Assembly (NCBI GenBank): GCA_000697335.1
Contig: JNEM01008358.1
Span: 1 to 19,941 of the forward strand
Source of the DNA: Conidiobolus incongruus B7586
Lineage: Eukaryota > Entomophthoromycota > Entomophthoromycetes > Entomophthorales > Conidiobolaceae
DNA: 19,941 bases
Direction of reading: 5' to 3'
The notes below the pieces were generated by a model that was not told the DNA's origin, made no database searches, and saw only the letters and a list, made by a program, of their open reading frames with translations. Position 1 is the first letter of the stretch. Each line of letters starts with the position of its first letter. The position numbers and the translations under genes were made by a program. Shown piece by piece: positions 19,175-19,941 of this stretch.

Positions 19175-19198
19175 ATATATATATATATATATATATAT
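19175..19198. repeat. (AT)12 microsatellite
   Basis: Twelve uninterrupted AT units start five bases after the likely intron end at 19170. In one phase they would encode alternating Ile-Tyr before a TGA. The rest of 19199-19435 is AT-rich with no visible feature. Confidence 0.9.
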
Positions 19199-19435
19199 TG
19201 AATAAATTCTTTTATATTAAGTATCAAAATATTTATAATTATAATTTGAAATATAATTTCATCTATACCTACAATAATCATGATCATGCTTTCCTTATAT
19301 CTACGTGTTTACTGAGTTAAAAAATCAAAACAATTACAAAATAATAAAAATTAATGCATTCTTATTTAAAATTCATATAATATATTTATTAAAATTATTC
19401 TCAGAAAAATAATGTTTTGAATTTGTTATTATAGA

Positions 19436-19941
19436 TTAATTGGTCTTTAGCTTGAGCTTAGTATCAGCAGGATCCTTATTATATAACCAAGCTAAACAGA
19501 AAACTAGGAAGCCAACAGACATGGATGCTGCGCCTGTGTAATAAGGATAAGCTGCAGACAAAAATCTAGGATATTCATTGTGGCGTAAAGGCCTAATTGG
19601 CAATACATCGGATTGAAGTAAATAGCTCCAACCAGGGCGTTTATAGTCAACTTTGAAGGTGAAAACACCATAGCGATCAGGTAATTGAACATCAGCAAAG
19701 TATTCTGAAGATTGAGCTTGTTTAGTGGAACCAGGTTGCAAATTGGTGCGAATGTAAGGATCTAGCATGACGATTTCTAACTGAATTTGATCAGCCTTAT
19801 ATCCAGTCCACTTGCCATCGTTGTATTGAGAAAGATGGATATGGTAAGTGATGTTATCTTTAATTCTGTACCAATCCAATTGCTCATCTGTTCTCTTGAG
19901 AGCATGACGAGCGGAGTCAATTCTAAGAACTGATTTCTCTT
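19436..19941 (-). CDS. WBP1: Wbp1/OST48, oligosaccharyltransferase subunit (N-terminal part outside window)
   Basis: This is an essential subunit of the ER oligosaccharyltransferase that transfers the N-glycan to nascent proteins. The frame is open to the right edge, so only the last 167 codons are present. The luminal part has GKWTGYKADQIQLEIVMLDP, LPDRYGVFTFKVDYKRPGW and IRPLRHNEYPRF, each aligning with human DDOST (IQLEFVRIDP, LPDVYGVFQFKVDY, VRPLQHTQYERF). Then come SAYPYYTGAAS and a single membrane segment (about SMSVGFLVFCLAWLY). The short cytosolic tail ends KLKTN, a KxKxx dilysine ER-retrieval signal; yeast Wbp1 ends KKTN. TAA stop at 19436. No intron is seen in the part present. The frame continues upstream of the TTG at 19879, so that codon is not a start. 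Confidence 0.95.
   Translation of the reverse strand, partial: EKSVLRIDSARHALKRTDEQLDWYRIKDNITYHIHLSQYNDGKWTGYKADQIQLEIVMLDPYIRTNLQPGSTKQAQSSEYFADVQLPDRYGVFTFKVDYKRPGWSYLLQSDVLPIRPLRHNEYPRFLSAAYPYYTGAASMSVGFLVFCLAWLYNKDPADTKLKLKTN

Noticed and set aside
19879-19941. TTG at 19879 as the start of the OST48 frame
   Set aside because: The frame is open to the window edge and continues the family alignment upstream, so the gene is cut by the edge.

Overview
The window looks like nuclear DNA of an AT-rich fungus. Evidence for a fungus is a DAD2 subunit of the DASH kinetochore ring (a largely fungal complex), an Ent3-type epsin and a 64-residue Tma7 that matches the yeast protein in length and ends. 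Coding exons have roughly 35-45% GC, while the spaces between genes fall to about 20% and, in one block, to 9%. Introns are short (45-56 nt in the best-supported models) with ordinary GT-AG ends and often a CTAAC/CTAAT-like branch site close to the acceptor. The exact lineage cannot be read from the sequence.

Layout, left to right: (1) 1-1706, AT-rich DNA with one unrecognised mini-ORF (379-456, minus), a small hairpin, a 59-codon ORF and a 20-bp tandem duplication. (2) TMA7 (1707-2050, minus), four tiny exons. (3) 2051-5429, a gene desert whose centre (about 3300-4440) has 9% GC and a strong shortage of CpA/TpG. (4) BRR2 (5430-11969, minus), the two-cassette spliceosomal helicase, in one intronless 2179-codon frame. 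(5) DAD2 (13080-13523 and further upstream, minus), three supported exons with the start exon not found. (6) An EAPP-like gene on the plus strand (about 13930-14638) with recognisable exons but an in-frame stop and a phase mismatch, probably a decayed host gene. (7) An ENT3/epsinR-type epsin (14999-16523, minus), four exons, 455 residues. (8) An orphan 3' exon (17112-17225, plus). (9) An unrecognised plus-strand gene whose clearest exon is 18775-19068. (10) The C-terminal part of the oligosaccharyltransferase subunit WBP1/OST48 (19436 to beyond the right edge, minus).

These are unrelated housekeeping genes: RNA splicing, translation, kinetochore-microtubule attachment, Golgi/endosome clathrin traffic and N-glycosylation. 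I see no operon-like or cluster logic. DAD2 and the EAPP-like gene are head to head, and the EAPP-like gene and the epsin are tail to tail. Several genes here are built of exons of 16-120 nt and would be missed by simple ORF scanning. The most unusual non-genic signal is the 3300-4440 block, whose dinucleotide bias resembles that left by repeat-induced point mutation.
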